Positions 1 through 8,131 are shown, counted from the stretch's first letter. The stretch: 64,000 nucleotides of DNA from an uncultured bacterium (GCA_905215695.1 CAJMQN010000004.1:1-64000); one strand, 5' to 3'. Made by a program: numbers and translations. The notes: generated by a model from the letters alone, not told the origin.

Positions 1-71
1 AGGGGAGACGCGATTCGAACACGCAACCAGCGGTTTTGGAGACCGCTGCTCTACCATTGAGCCACTCCCCT
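1..71 (-). tRNA. trnW: tRNA-Trp (CCA anticodon)
   Basis: Read on the minus strand, the 7-bp acceptor arms AGGGGAG and CTCCCCT pair, a D-arm GCTC...GAGC follows, the anticodon stem GCGGT/ACCGC encloses a 7-nt loop CTCCAAA with anticodon CCA, and a T-loop GTTCGAATC is present. CCA decodes UGG, so this is tRNA-Trp. The discriminator base and any encoded CCA end lie outside the window, so the gene is cut by one or a few bases. It is transcribed divergently from proC. Confidence 0.95.
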
Positions 72-93
72 TCAAGAATTAGAAAGCTTAACT

Positions 94-122
94 ATTATAA
101 TCAATTTTGACGAATTCGTCAA
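94..122 (-). promoter_or_regulatory. sigma-70-type promoter of tRNA-Trp with a 16-bp palindrome over the -35
   Basis: On the minus strand TTGACG (117-122) and TATAAT (94-99) are separated by exactly 17 bp, placing the start about 16 nt before the tRNA 5' end. The -35 lies in a perfect palindrome, TTGACGAATTCGTCAA (107-122), which looks like an operator but could be coincidental. The same DNA is the upstream region of proC. Confidence 0.7.
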
Positions 123-140
123 CAAAAAAAGGAGCAATTT

Positions 141-935
141 ATGAAATTTCCCTATCGCCTCGGATTCATTGGTTTCGGCAATATGGCAAATGCGATTTTG
201 AGCGGAATTCTTCGAGACAAACTCTTATCTTCCGCTGATATCGGTACATTTGATGCCGATGAACAAAAACGCAAACAAGCCGAGGATCTTGGTTTAAAAG
301 CATTTGTTTCGAATGCCGAGCTTGCCGCTTCCTGCGAATATATTCTGTTTGCTGTCAAGCCGCAGTGCAGTGAATCAATATTACATGAAACAGATTTTTC
401 CAAAAATGTACTGATTAGTATTATGGCGGGAATTCGCCTTGAAAAACTTGTTAAAAGCTCCGGTTGTTCTCGTGTTGCAAGATGTATGCCCAATACGCCC
501 TGCATGGTAGGGAAGGGCGCAATCGCTGTAGATACTTCGCTCTTGAATGATGCACAAAGAAAATTTGTGTTCGACGTTCTTTCTTCCACGGGAAAGGTTG
601 TTGAACTCTCCGACAGCAAAATGGATGCCGTAACTGCCGTCAGCGGAAGCGGTCCAGCGTATATCTATCTATTTATGCAGGGAATGATAGAGGAGGGAAT
701 ACGTCTCGGGCTTACCTATGAACAGGCAAAAATTCTCACAACTGCCACATTTGAAGGCGCAGCAAGGCTCTATCAGACCAGTGACCGCGAGCTCGACTCT
801 TTAATCGATTCTGTGTGTAGCAAGGGCGGTACAACCATTCAAGCGGTTGAATCTTTACGTCAGGACGACTTATTGAAAATTATTTCCCGAGCAATGAAAA
901 AATGTTACGATCGCTCGGTAGAACTCGGCAAATGA
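141..935 (+). CDS. proC: pyrroline-5-carboxylate reductase
   Basis: NAD(P)H-dependent reduction of pyrroline-5-carboxylate to L-proline, last step of proline synthesis, cytoplasmic. The 264-residue protein has the normal family length. A Rossmann glycine signature (G11-x-G13-N-M) lies at residues 8-16, and the C-terminal helical dimerisation domain carries the AVSGSGPAY and SKGGTT motifs near residues 165-175 and 230. The ATG follows a clear AAAGGAG ribosome site. It overlaps rnhA by 4 nt (ATGA), so the two are translationally coupled. Confidence 0.97.
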   Translation: MKFPYRLGFIGFGNMANAILSGILRDKLLSSADIGTFDADEQKRKQAEDLGLKAFVSNAELAASCEYILFAVKPQCSESILHETDFSKNVLISIMAGIRLEKLVKSSGCSRVARCMPNTPCMVGKGAIAVDTSLLNDAQRKFVFDVLSSTGKVVELSDSKMDAVTAVSGSGPAYIYLFMQGMIEEGIRLGLTYEQAKILTTATFEGAARLYQTSDRELDSLIDSVCSKGGTTIQAVESLRQDDLLKIISRAMKKCYDRSVELGK

Positions 936-1369
936 AACAACTCGATCTCTACACGGACGGCGCTTGTTCGGGAAACCCCGGAAAGGGAGGATTCGGCGCA
1001 GTTCTCATCTACCGGGGCGTTGAAAAGAGGATCAGCGGATACTTTGAACAGACAACCAACAATCGTATGGAAATATTTGCAGTCATCGCGGGTCTCCGCG
1101 AGTTAAAAGAAAGCTGTGACGTAACGATTTATTCTGATTCCGCTTACGTTGTAAATGCCTTTGAGAACCATTGGATAGAAAGTTGGGCAAAAAACCGCTG
1201 GCGCACTGCGTCGGGAGAAGAGGTCAAAAACCAGGATTTATGGCGTCTTCTGCTCATCGAACTTGAAAAGCATCGTTATCGTTTTGTAAAGGTAAAAGGT
1301 CATGCCGACAATGCCTATAACAATGCTTGCGATGAATTGGCGCGAAATGAAATTTCGAAAAATTCATAA
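932..1369 (+). CDS. rnhA: ribonuclease HI
   Basis: Cleaves the RNA strand of RNA:DNA hybrids. The start used is the ATG overlapping the proC stop, because MKQLDLYTDG is the canonical RNase HI N-terminus; a longer frame opening at 902 has no family support. With this start (145 residues) the catalytic set D9, E47, D69 and D134 and the auxiliary H124 are all present in the right motifs (YTDGACSGNPG, NNRMEI, SDSAYV, KGHADN, NNACDELA). It is a stand-alone catalytic domain without an N-terminal hybrid-binding domain. Confidence 0.95.
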   Translation: MKQLDLYTDGACSGNPGKGGFGAVLIYRGVEKRISGYFEQTTNNRMEIFAVIAGLRELKESCDVTIYSDSAYVVNAFENHWIESWAKNRWRTASGEEVKNQDLWRLLLIELEKHRYRFVKVKGHADNAYNNACDELARNEISKNS

Positions 1370-1401
1370 TACATTGGAAGAGTGTTTATAATAGTATAAA
1401 T

Positions 1402-2364
1402 ATGGAAAAGAAATTCGGCGGCGAAAACGTCAAACAATTGATAATCACCACACTGTGTTTCGTCGGCGTGCTGATTTGCATCCCATATTCGGATTATCTG
1501 ACCCGAAACTGGAAGCTTGTCGTCGCAATTTCCGCGATAATTTTATATTGTCTCTACGTGCTTTTTGAAGTGTTCCACGTCGGCACCTTGGCAAAGTTAC
1601 TCTTGAGCGTATTTCTTGTCGCAGTTATTCTCATGCTAATTATGGTGATTCTCGTGAAGACCGGCGTCTGGGAAAAGTTTACAGACACCGAATCCATGCG
1701 GGCATTCATCAATTCTCTTGATAACTATTTCCTCATGGTGCTGATTTTTATCGGCATACAGTTCCTACAGGTCTGCTTAATCCCAATTCCCGGCGCAGTC
1801 ACGACTGCCGCGGGCTCGCTTGCCTTCGGTCCACTGCTCGGCGGTTTGTATTCGTTTATCGGGATTGTTCTTGGTTCTGTTGTTGCATTCCTCGTCGGCA
1901 GAAAATTCGGTCATAAATTTGTACGTTGGATGATTGGGGAAGAGGACCTAAAAAAGGCGCTCAAATTTGTGGAAGGCAGAGACAAAGTCATGTTTTTTAT
2001 GATTTTTCTGCTTCCCTTTTTTCCGGATGATGCGCTGTGCTTTGTTGCGGGACTGACGGGGATGTCGCTCGGCGCATTCGTAGTCATTCTTTCCGTTGCC
2101 CGCGTCGTCACAATTCTCTGCACAGCATACGTCGTTGAATATGTGCGTCTGCTGTTCTCGGCAAATATGGTACTTGCCATTATACTTTGTGCGGTCGTCG
2201 TTGCAGGTATGTGTATGCTCTTCTTTTACGGCGTCAAATATGGCAAAGAAATTGAAGATTATTTTGTGAAGAAGTCAGAAAAATTTAAGGAACGAAGAGC
2301 GGCAAAAAAAGCAGCGCGAATAAAAAAGAAAGAAGAAAAAGCAAAGCATAAGGACCTTCCTTAA
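1402..2364 (+). CDS. DedA/TVP38 (SNARE-associated) family membrane protein
   Basis: Integral membrane protein of 320 residues with about six hydrophobic segments and a very basic Lys/Ala-rich C-terminal tail (from about residue 285). The central segment with IPGAVTTAAGSLAFGPLLGG followed by a Gly-rich helix and GRKFG is the TVP38/VTT signature of bacterial lipid-scramblase-like proteins (for example YdjX/YtxB types). No ribosome site precedes the ATG; a TATAAT at 1387-1392 ends 9 nt before it, so the message may be nearly leaderless, but no convincing -35 is visible. A terminator overlaps its stop codon. Confidence 0.85.
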   Translation: MEKKFGGENVKQLIITTLCFVGVLICIPYSDYLTRNWKLVVAISAIILYCLYVLFEVFHVGTLAKLLLSVFLVAVILMLIMVILVKTGVWEKFTDTESMRAFINSLDNYFLMVLIFIGIQFLQVCLIPIPGAVTTAAGSLAFGPLLGGLYSFIGIVLGSVVAFLVGRKFGHKFVRWMIGEEDLKKALKFVEGRDKVMFFMIFLLPFFPDDALCFVAGLTGMSLGAFVVILSVARVVTILCTAYVVEYVRLLFSANMVLAIILCAVVVAGMCMLFFYGVKYGKEIEDYFVKKSEKFKERRAAKKAARIKKKEEKAKHKDLP

Positions 2365-2381
2365 GGGAAGGTCCTTTTTTT
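2351..2381. terminator. bidirectional intrinsic terminator
   Basis: Perfect 10-bp inverted repeat AGGACCTTCC / GGAAGGTCCT with a 5-nt loop, followed by seven T on the plus strand. It lies between the convergent DedA-family and PadR-family genes and overlaps the stop codon of the first. Confidence 0.9.
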
Positions 2382-3954
2382 ATGCGTGAAAATGATTTCC
2401 GTGATAGAGTGCGGCATAAACAATGCAACCGACAACAATCTGAAACGCTACGAGGGAGGGAAGAAAAATTTTCAAAATAATTTCAGCCACATTTGCAAAC
2501 TGCACCTTAAAGATGAGGTTAAGCGCCATCACAACAAGGAACGTATAGGCAAAGATAAGCACGCAATTAATGAAACTGTCCCGGAAAGAAAACTTTGCTT
2601 TCGTCTTGCGTTCGGGATTCAGCTTATAGGCGATGAAAGCCACAAGCGGAACCAGCGCAGCGCATCCAATAAAAATACCGTATATCCCGAATCCGCGTTT
2701 GGTATATGGCTCCGTAATCAGAAAAAAGAGCAAAACCTCAAGCGCAAACGCCCCAAAAAGAATCAATGACGCAACAAAATTAATTTTGTTCTTTAAAATG
2801 AATGTTTTATAGTCTTTCGAATTTTCCGAATGATATGCCTTAATCTTAAAACCTTCCGCTTGAATTTTGGAAGAGAGAGCCTTAAGATCTTCATTTTCAA
2901 GCGGATCATTGCGCCGGGATTCAGCCTTCGCAGCAACGGTTTCAAAAGAAATTACTTTTTCATCGTTTTCTGTCTGCGGCATTTCCTCTGGAGCGCTTGT
3001 AAACGTTTTGGCGGAGGAGAGAAGTTTTCCGAGTCGATTTTTGTAATCACGATCATCCTGCTCCGCACGTTTTTCTTTCGTTTCCTGCAAATAACGATTT
3101 ATCTGTTCTGAAAATTTGGGGTCTTCGGTTTCGTATGTAGTAATCTGAAAGGAAGAGTAATCCTTCACTGTATGTAGAACTTCAGGTTCTTCCCGAGCAG
3201 TATTTTCTTCAACCTTTTCAGGCGAAAGTTCTTTTGGCGTTTCCTCACAAATCACTTCTTCAAGCGAAGAGTTTTTCAAAGGAAGCGTATCTGTTGTTGA
3301 AACTTCTGCGGATTCAAATGGAATAGATTCCCTATCAATCTCCGAAACCCGATTTTCAATTTCCTGAATCCGACTCTCGAACGTTTCCCTTCCCGTCTCA
3401 ATGACAGAACTCGCTTCAGCAAGCTCCCGCTCATTTTCTTCCAAAATCTTATGGACGTCCCGAAAAGTTTCTGCAGAGGGGAGAGGCTTGTCAGTATTCT
3501 CTTCCTGTTCGTCATGAAACTCGATAGAATTTCGGTCAATGTCGCGAATATAATTTCGCTTGACCTTCGCTGTAATCTCCGAATCAGACGACGCAGGCGG
3601 CTCTGCTGTCGCAAGGTCAACTTCTTTGTCCGAAATCAGCTTGTCCATCAACGTACGAGAATATTCCCATTCATTTAGATTGCGTTCGCAAATTTCCCGC
3701 CCTTTCTCGGTTAAACGATAATATCTACGACGTCCGCCGTTTGTATCCTCGAGGTCACCCCAATAGCTTTCGACAAAACCGGATTTTTCGAGACGTTTCA
3801 AACTGCTGTAAAGCGTGGGTTCTTTTAATATAAATTTTCCGGAAGTCTTGATTTCGATTTGTTTCCGAATCTCATACCCATACTTTTCGCCGTCGTAGAG
3901 AGAGGAGAGGATCACAGTATTGATCTGCCCCCTGACAACGTCTTTTTTTTCCAC
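2380..3954 (-). CDS. PadR-family winged-helix regulator fused to a C-terminal membrane domain
   Basis: 524 residues, far longer than a normal PadR protein (about 100-180). Residues 1-95 are a standard PadR winged helix (LYDGEKYGYEIRKQI, PTLYSSLKRLEKSGFVES, GGRRRYYRLTEKG). Residues about 100-385 are a Glu/Ser/Thr-rich, probably disordered linker. Residues about 390-524 hold four hydrophobic segments (starting FVASLILFGAF, IYGIFIGCAAL, CVLIFAYTFLV and IILKIFLPSLV). The DNA-binding domain would thus be tethered to the membrane. The start is GTG at 3954, preceded by GAGGTAA. The regulator is divergent from the thioesterase gene, a possible target. Ligand and regulon are unknown. Confidence 0.85.
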   Translation of the reverse strand: MEKKDVVRGQINTVILSSLYDGEKYGYEIRKQIEIKTSGKFILKEPTLYSSLKRLEKSGFVESYWGDLEDTNGGRRRYYRLTEKGREICERNLNEWEYSRTLMDKLISDKEVDLATAEPPASSDSEITAKVKRNYIRDIDRNSIEFHDEQEENTDKPLPSAETFRDVHKILEENERELAEASSVIETGRETFESRIQEIENRVSEIDRESIPFESAEVSTTDTLPLKNSSLEEVICEETPKELSPEKVEENTAREEPEVLHTVKDYSSFQITTYETEDPKFSEQINRYLQETKEKRAEQDDRDYKNRLGKLLSSAKTFTSAPEEMPQTENDEKVISFETVAAKAESRRNDPLENEDLKALSSKIQAEGFKIKAYHSENSKDYKTFILKNKINFVASLILFGAFALEVLLFFLITEPYTKRGFGIYGIFIGCAALVPLVAFIAYKLNPERKTKAKFSFRDSFINCVLIFAYTFLVVMALNLIFKVQFANVAEIILKIFLPSLVAFQIVVGCIVYAALYHGNHFHA

Positions 3955-3985
3955 GCGAATTACCTCACGATGTTATTCTTTATAT

Positions 3986-4014
3986 ATAATAGTACATTCG
4001 ACAAAAAAAGTCAA
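3986..4014 (-). promoter_or_regulatory. promoter of the PadR-type gene
   Basis: Minus-strand TTGACT (4009-4014), 17-bp spacer, TATTAT (3986-3991), about 30 bp before the GTG start. Confidence 0.6.
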
Positions 4015-4031
4015 TCTATTTCCAGTAAAAA

Positions 4032-4069
4032 GCTATGCAATATAGCTACTTACAAAAGTACTATGCAAA
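4032..4069 (-). repeat. bipartite polar motif, copy A (minus orientation)
   Basis: Read on the minus strand: TTTGCATAGTACTTTTG then, 28 bp after the first CATAG, TTGCATAGC. Intergenic between the divergent PadR and thioesterase genes. It is the only copy in this orientation and the only one left of the dif-like palindrome at 4979-5018. Confidence 0.75.
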
Positions 4070-4090
4070 TATATTTTTCAAAACAAACGG

Positions 4091-4119
4091 TTTTCATGCT
4101 TATAAAATTGTGGTATAAT
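4091..4119 (+). promoter_or_regulatory. promoter of the acyl-ACP thioesterase gene
   Basis: TTTTCA (4091-4096), 17-bp spacer, TATAAT (4114-4119) with an extended -10 (TGG before it), 27 bp before the ATG. Confidence 0.65.
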
Positions 4120-4146
4120 AGAAAGAAAACACATGGGAGAGACGTC

Positions 4147-4884
4147 ATGGTATCGGCAACATATGAAAAAGAATTTGAAGTAAATGACTCACATTGCGAT
4201 TTCAGAAGAAATTTAAAGCTTTCGGAAATCTTAAATCTTTTTCAAGAAGTTGCGACAGTTCACGCTTCCCAGCTCAACTGCAGTTTTAATGCAATGAGGG
4301 AACGGGGGTATTTTTGGGTACTCTCGAGAGTTAGCATGGATATTCTGCGAATACCAAAATTTGGAGACAAAATTGTTGTTCGCACATTTCCCGAAAAACC
4401 GCTTCCATTACAATGCCATAGATGTTACACCATTGAAAGTATAACAGGGGAACGTTTCATCAACGGTTATTCTATGTGGTGTGTTCTTGACATTACCCGC
4501 AATCGTTTAACACCCATTAAAAACATTCAACTTTTTGATCCGGAAACGTATTTGACAAAAGATTTCGACGCAAGTCTTGATAAAATTCTCGAAGAGCCGG
4601 ATGAATACATTTACACAAAAATAGTCCGGCCATCTGATATTGATGCGAATATTCACATGAATAACACCCGATACGCGGACATCATCACCGACGCTTTTTC
4701 GCTTGAGTATCTAAAGGAGAACCTTGTCTCGCATTTACAAATCAACTTTCTCAATCAATCTCGCGCGAGCGACGAAATTAAGGTGTACAGAATACAAGGG
4801 CAGAAAGAAAACCAATTTTTTGTAAACGGTAAAATTGTCGATACGCAGTGTTTTTCTTCTAAAATTTGTTTTAATAGAGAATAA
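4147..4884 (+). CDS. acyl-ACP thioesterase (FatA-type, TE14 double hotdog)
   Basis: Hydrolyses acyl-ACP to release fatty acids. The 245-residue protein shows two hotdog halves. The second carries the catalytic signature with D164, D166, N168 and H170 in RPSDIDANIHMNNTRYAD, and the first has the conserved GYFWVLSR helix. The ATG at 4147 has GGGAGA 7 nt upstream; an upstream extension to 3859 runs through the promoter and is rejected. It stands alone, divergent from the membrane PadR regulator, so lipid-state control of this gene by that protein is conceivable but unproven. Confidence 0.9.
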   Translation: MVSATYEKEFEVNDSHCDFRRNLKLSEILNLFQEVATVHASQLNCSFNAMRERGYFWVLSRVSMDILRIPKFGDKIVVRTFPEKPLPLQCHRCYTIESITGERFINGYSMWCVLDITRNRLTPIKNIQLFDPETYLTKDFDASLDKILEEPDEYIYTKIVRPSDIDANIHMNNTRYADIITDAFSLEYLKENLVSHLQINFLNQSRASDEIKVYRIQGQKENQFFVNGKIVDTQCFSSKICFNRE

Positions 4885-4904
4885 ATATGAGTCATCTAAT
4901 TTTT

Positions 4905-4940
4905 AAACAGCACGAGAAAAACAATTTTCTCGTGCTGTTT
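4905..4940. terminator. long perfect hairpin, probable terminator of the thioesterase gene
   Basis: Perfect 16-bp arms (AAACAGCACGAGAAAA and its complement) with a 4-nt loop, 20 bp after the stop codon. The U-run is weak (TTT within the arm, then CAGATTTT), so termination efficiency is uncertain. Confidence 0.6.
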
Positions 4941-4978
4941 CAGATTTTGAAGTACAAAATGTGGGGTAGAAGAAGATA

Positions 4979-5018
4979 CTTATTTATGCGTAAAATACAG
5001 GTTTTACGCATAAATAAG
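4979..5018. other. candidate dif/recombination site: 17-bp perfect inverted arms around a 6-bp asymmetric spacer
   Basis: The left arm CTTATTTATGCGTAAAA (4979-4995) is the exact reverse complement of the right arm (5002-5018), and the spacer is TACAGG (4996-5001). Two inverted recombinase arms flanking a 6-8 bp spacer is the layout of tyrosine-recombinase core sites, and the site ends 119 bp before a XerS-like recombinase gene. An alternative reading is a transcription terminator, because CCTGTTTTTA follows; ACAGG of the spacer can also pair with CCTGT downstream, allowing two exclusive RNA folds. Confidence 0.45.
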
Positions 5019-5137
5019 CCTGTTTTTAGATAAAAAACTGTAAATAATCAAAATATTGCAAAAATTTGTTCGGAAATTTTAATAAACAGGTGCAAAAATA
5101 AAAAAAATATGTTATACTTATTCTCGGAGGCTGAACT

Positions 5138-6205
5138 GTGTCCGATTACTTTCAGAAACGAAACCGTCAAAGCATTCAAAAATTAAGACAGCTTCAAGCC
5201 GAGCTACCATATTTTTGTAGCGAATTTTTTATCGGTATTGAACAGACAACCTCCTTATTGACGCGACTGAACTACGCATACGATTTGCGCGTCTTCTTTG
5301 ATTTTCTCATCAAAGAAACGGAAGAATTTCACAGCTATCAATCACCACGACAAATCACGCTCAAGGATCTTAATTTACTATCCCCCTCCCACCTCGAGAT
5401 GTTTTTATCTTATTTAAGCAGTTATACTTTCCAAGGGCGTGAATGTGCAAATCAGGAAAAAGCAAAGGCACGCAAATTGTCCAGCGTACGATCCATGCTG
5501 CGATACTTCTATCGCAAGGAAGATTTAAAAGAAAATATTTCCGAACGCGTTCGGATGCCAAAATTGCATGACAAAGAAATTATTCGTCTTGAAAGCGATG
5601 AAGTTTTCGATATTCTCAATCTTGCAGAGAGTCGCGGAGAACGGTTGGCGGGTCGCCAGAAGAGTTTTCATGCGCGCACACGACTGCGTGACAGCGCAAT
5701 GCTAACCTTGTTTTTGGGTACAGGAATCCGAATTTCCGAGCTTGTCGGTCTCAACAATGAAGACATCAATTTTAACGACAATTCTTTTGTCGTAACGCGG
5801 AAAGGCGGCAATAAAACGATTTTGTATTTTTCCGAGGAAGTTGCGGATGCACTCTACAAATATTTGGAGGAAAAACGCACTTGCCCTGAAAAAATGAAAG
5901 ACAACGCCCTCTTCCTCTCTCTGCGAAATACGCGCATCAGCGTGCGCGCAGTTGAAAATCTTGTCAAAAAATATGCCGAGATTTCTGCCCCGCTCAAGAA
6001 AATAACGCCGCACAAACTTCGTTCAACATACGGAACAAAACTTTATCAGGAAACTCACGACATTTATGTTGTTGCAGACGTTCTTGGACACAAAGACGTC
6101 AATACGACAAAAAAACATTACGCTGCAATCAGCGATGACATTCGTCGCAACGCCGCGACAAAAGTTAAATTGCGGGAAAAACCCGAAAGCGAGAAATATG
6201 ACTGA
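5138..6205 (+). CDS. xerS: XerS-like site-specific tyrosine recombinase
   Basis: 355 residues, close to the length of streptococcal/lactococcal XerS (about 356) and longer than XerC/XerD (about 300). The N-terminal SAM-like core-binding domain is at about residues 20-145. The catalytic domain has the full set R198, K222, H292, R295, H318 and Y328 (GTGIRISEL, RKGGNK, PHKLRSTYG, LGHKDVNTTKKHY). The LPYFCSEF start of the arm-binding region and the stretch before the first catalytic Arg also resemble XerS. The start is GTG with CGGAGG 7 nt upstream. The 3' end overlaps hflX by 8 nt. A palindromic dif-like site lies just upstream, as difSL does for xerS. Assignment as XerS rather than a generic integrase is an inference. 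Confidence 0.8.
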   Translation: MSDYFQKRNRQSIQKLRQLQAELPYFCSEFFIGIEQTTSLLTRLNYAYDLRVFFDFLIKETEEFHSYQSPRQITLKDLNLLSPSHLEMFLSYLSSYTFQGRECANQEKAKARKLSSVRSMLRYFYRKEDLKENISERVRMPKLHDKEIIRLESDEVFDILNLAESRGERLAGRQKSFHARTRLRDSAMLTLFLGTGIRISELVGLNNEDINFNDNSFVVTRKGGNKTILYFSEEVADALYKYLEEKRTCPEKMKDNALFLSLRNTRISVRAVENLVKKYAEISAPLKKITPHKLRSTYGTKLYQETHDIYVVADVLGHKDVNTTKKHYAAISDDIRRNAATKVKLREKPESEKYD

Positions 6206-7451
6206 AAACAAAACGATACCAAAAAAGACGGCGCTTATCTCCGTCATCACACCTGAATTTTTAGATGCCGAAGCTTCCTTTGCAGAGCTAAAGGAACTTG
6301 TAGCAACTGCGGGCGGAGAGCCGTCCCTGTTTTTCTCGCAAAAACGAGACTCTCTGCACCCCAAAACCTGTATCGGACAAGGAAAACTCGAAGAAATTAA
6401 AGCGGAATGCGCTTTTGACGGAATAGAAGCGGTCATTTTTGACCTTGAACTTACTCCCGTTCAGCAAAGTTGGTTGGAAAAATTCTTTGAGATTCCGGTT
6501 TTCGACCGCACAATGGTCATATTGGAAATCTTCGCCCAGCGCGCTGTAAGCTATGAAGGAAAATTGCAAGTCGAGCTAGCGCGCCTGAATTTTATGCTTC
6601 CCCGACTGAAAGGCAGCTACGAAGGACTTTCCCGACTGGGCGGCGGCGGCGGTGGCGGCGCAGGCGCGCGGAGAGGCGCGGGCGAAAGCAAACTTGATCT
6701 CGACAAACGCTACATTCGGCGGCGAATTCTCTTGTTGAAACGCGAAATTAAACAGATACAATCCCGCCGAGACGAAACCCGCGCTCGCCGTCGAAAAAAC
6801 GGAACTGTCTCTGTTGCCATAGCGGGTTACACCAATTCAGGGAAATCTACGCTTTTAAATACGCTTACAAACGCGGGAGTTCTCTCAGAAAACATGCTTT
6901 TTGCCACGCTCGACCCCACATCCAAACGTTTGGCGCTGCCAAACGGTCGGGAAGTTCTTTTGACGGACACTGTCGGATTTATTCGGAGACTGCCCCACCA
7001 ATTGGTTGAGGCATTTAAATCAACATTAGAGGAAGTTGCCCTCGCCGATCTTGTTCTACTGATTTGCGACATTTCAGATCCCGACTGCAACGAACAAATC
7101 GCGGTCTCAAAACGGATTATGGAAGAAATCGGTTATCACGGTGAAATTTTGCACGTCTTTAACAAAGTAGATCTTGTACACGCAAATCCCGTCATGCCGG
7201 ACAGCATCATGATATCTGCGAAAGAACAAACAGGTCTCGAGCAACTGCTTCTTCGTATTCAGAAAATGTTGTTTCCCCGAAATGAAACTGTATCTCTGAA
7301 AATCCCTTATAGCGAATCTTCTCTCTATTTTTCTGTCAAACAGAAATATAAATTATTGGAAGATTTCACCGATGAGAAAGGCTATTCGGTCAAAATTGAA
7401 ATCAATATTGCCGATTTAGCCAAATTTGAGCCCTATCGAGCAAAAGCATAG
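6198..7451 (+). CDS. hflX: GTPase HflX
   Basis: Ribosome-associated GTPase that splits or rescues stalled ribosomes. The start is the ATG at 6198 (MTENKTIPKK), overlapping the recombinase stop; the frame is open further upstream without support. 417 residues: N-terminal HflX domain (GQGKLEEI, LTPVQQSWLE, DRTMVILEIFAQRA, EGKLQVELARL), a glycine-rich hinge with seven consecutive glycines, then the G domain with G1 GYTNSGKST, G3 DTVGF and G4 NKVD. The stop codon lies inside copy B of the dispersed motif. Confidence 0.95.
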   Translation: MTENKTIPKKTALISVITPEFLDAEASFAELKELVATAGGEPSLFFSQKRDSLHPKTCIGQGKLEEIKAECAFDGIEAVIFDLELTPVQQSWLEKFFEIPVFDRTMVILEIFAQRAVSYEGKLQVELARLNFMLPRLKGSYEGLSRLGGGGGGGAGARRGAGESKLDLDKRYIRRRILLLKREIKQIQSRRDETRARRRKNGTVSVAIAGYTNSGKSTLLNTLTNAGVLSENMLFATLDPTSKRLALPNGREVLLTDTVGFIRRLPHQLVEAFKSTLEEVALADLVLLICDISDPDCNEQIAVSKRIMEEIGYHGEILHVFNKVDLVHANPVMPDSIMISAKEQTGLEQLLLRIQKMLFPRNETVSLKIPYSESSLYFSVKQKYKLLEDFTDEKGYSVKIEINIADLAKFEPYRAKA

Positions 7452-7482
7452 TACTTTATTATTTTTATTATTTGCATAGTAA
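7446..7482 (+). repeat. bipartite polar motif, copy B
   Basis: GCATAGTACTTTATTATT then TTTGCATAGTAA, halves 28 bp apart. It fills the gap between the hflX stop codon and the lexA ribosome site, so it could also be read as a lexA operator. Confidence 0.75.
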
Positions 7483-7496
7483 AAGGAGAATTTCTT

Positions 7497-8114
7497 ATGA
7501 CAAAAAGCGGAATGCAGGAAAAATTACATTCGGTTTACCTCTACCTCAACGAGTTTATCGAAGAGAACGGATTTCCCCCGTCGGTGCGGGAAATTTGCAG
7601 CCATTTAGATATCCGATCGACGGCAACCGCTTACTGTTATTTGGAAAAACTTGAAAAAAACGGACTGATCCGCAAATCAAAAAGCAAGAATCGAGCCATA
7701 GAAATCGTAAACAAGGACGATCCCTCCATGCGAATGATTCGCGTACCCCTCATCGGGCAAGTGACAGCCGGGCAGCCCATCTTTGCCTATGAAAACATGG
7801 AAGGCTACTACCCGCTCCCACAAGAATTTTTCCGAGACGAAGAATATTTCATGCTCAAGGTAAAGGGCGAAAGTATGATTGAAGCGGGAATCTTTGACGG
7901 AGATAAAATTATCGTTAAAAAACAGAAAACCGCAGAAAACGGAGATATTGTCGTAGCCCTCATTGACGACGAGGAAGCGACCGTCAAACGTTTCTTCAAA
8001 AAGACCGATTATTATGTTCTTCATCCGGAAAACATTTACATGAAGGATATTGTTGTCGATCAGTTAGAGATATTGGGCATCGTGCAAGGATTGCTCCGCA
8101 CCAAAGTCGTTTAA
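7497..8114 (+). CDS. lexA: LexA repressor (SOS response)
   Basis: Transcriptional repressor that self-cleaves when RecA is activated. 205 residues: winged-helix N-terminal domain (1-65, with GFPPSVREICSHLDI), then the S24-type protease domain with the Ala91-Gly92 scissile bond (QVTAGQP), nucleophile Ser126 (KGESM) and Lys164 (ATVKRFF). AAAGGAG precedes the ATG. No CGAAC-type palindromic SOS box is visible upstream; only the dispersed bipartite motif occupies the promoter region. Confidence 0.96.
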   Translation: MTKSGMQEKLHSVYLYLNEFIEENGFPPSVREICSHLDIRSTATAYCYLEKLEKNGLIRKSKSKNRAIEIVNKDDPSMRMIRVPLIGQVTAGQPIFAYENMEGYYPLPQEFFRDEEYFMLKVKGESMIEAGIFDGDKIIVKKQKTAENGDIVVALIDDEEATVKRFFKKTDYYVLHPENIYMKDIVVDQLEILGIVQGLLRTKVV

Positions 8115-8131
8115 TTTTTTGCATTTCCCAT

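Noticed and set aside
1387..1392. TATAAT before the DedA-family gene as a firm promoter
   Set aside because: No acceptable -35 at 16-18 bp; mentioned only in the gene entry.
3955..4146. PadR-type ATGT-N8-ACAT operator between the divergent genes
   Set aside because: ATGT and ACAT occur but 20 bp apart, not 8; too weak to list.
4905..5027. Both hairpins before xerS as an integron attC-like array
   Set aside because: No attC core sites, no cassette genes and the recombinase lacks an IntI-type insertion; one hairpin fits a terminator and the other a dif-like core.
6634..6680. GGC-rich tract in hflX as a microsatellite or frameshift site
   Set aside because: Encodes the normal glycine-rich HflX hinge and the frame is intact.
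7446..7482. Motif copy B as the LexA operator
   Set aside because: Tempting because of its place before lexA, but the same motif occurs inside unrelated genes and lacks the symmetric form of known SOS boxes; kept only as an alternative.
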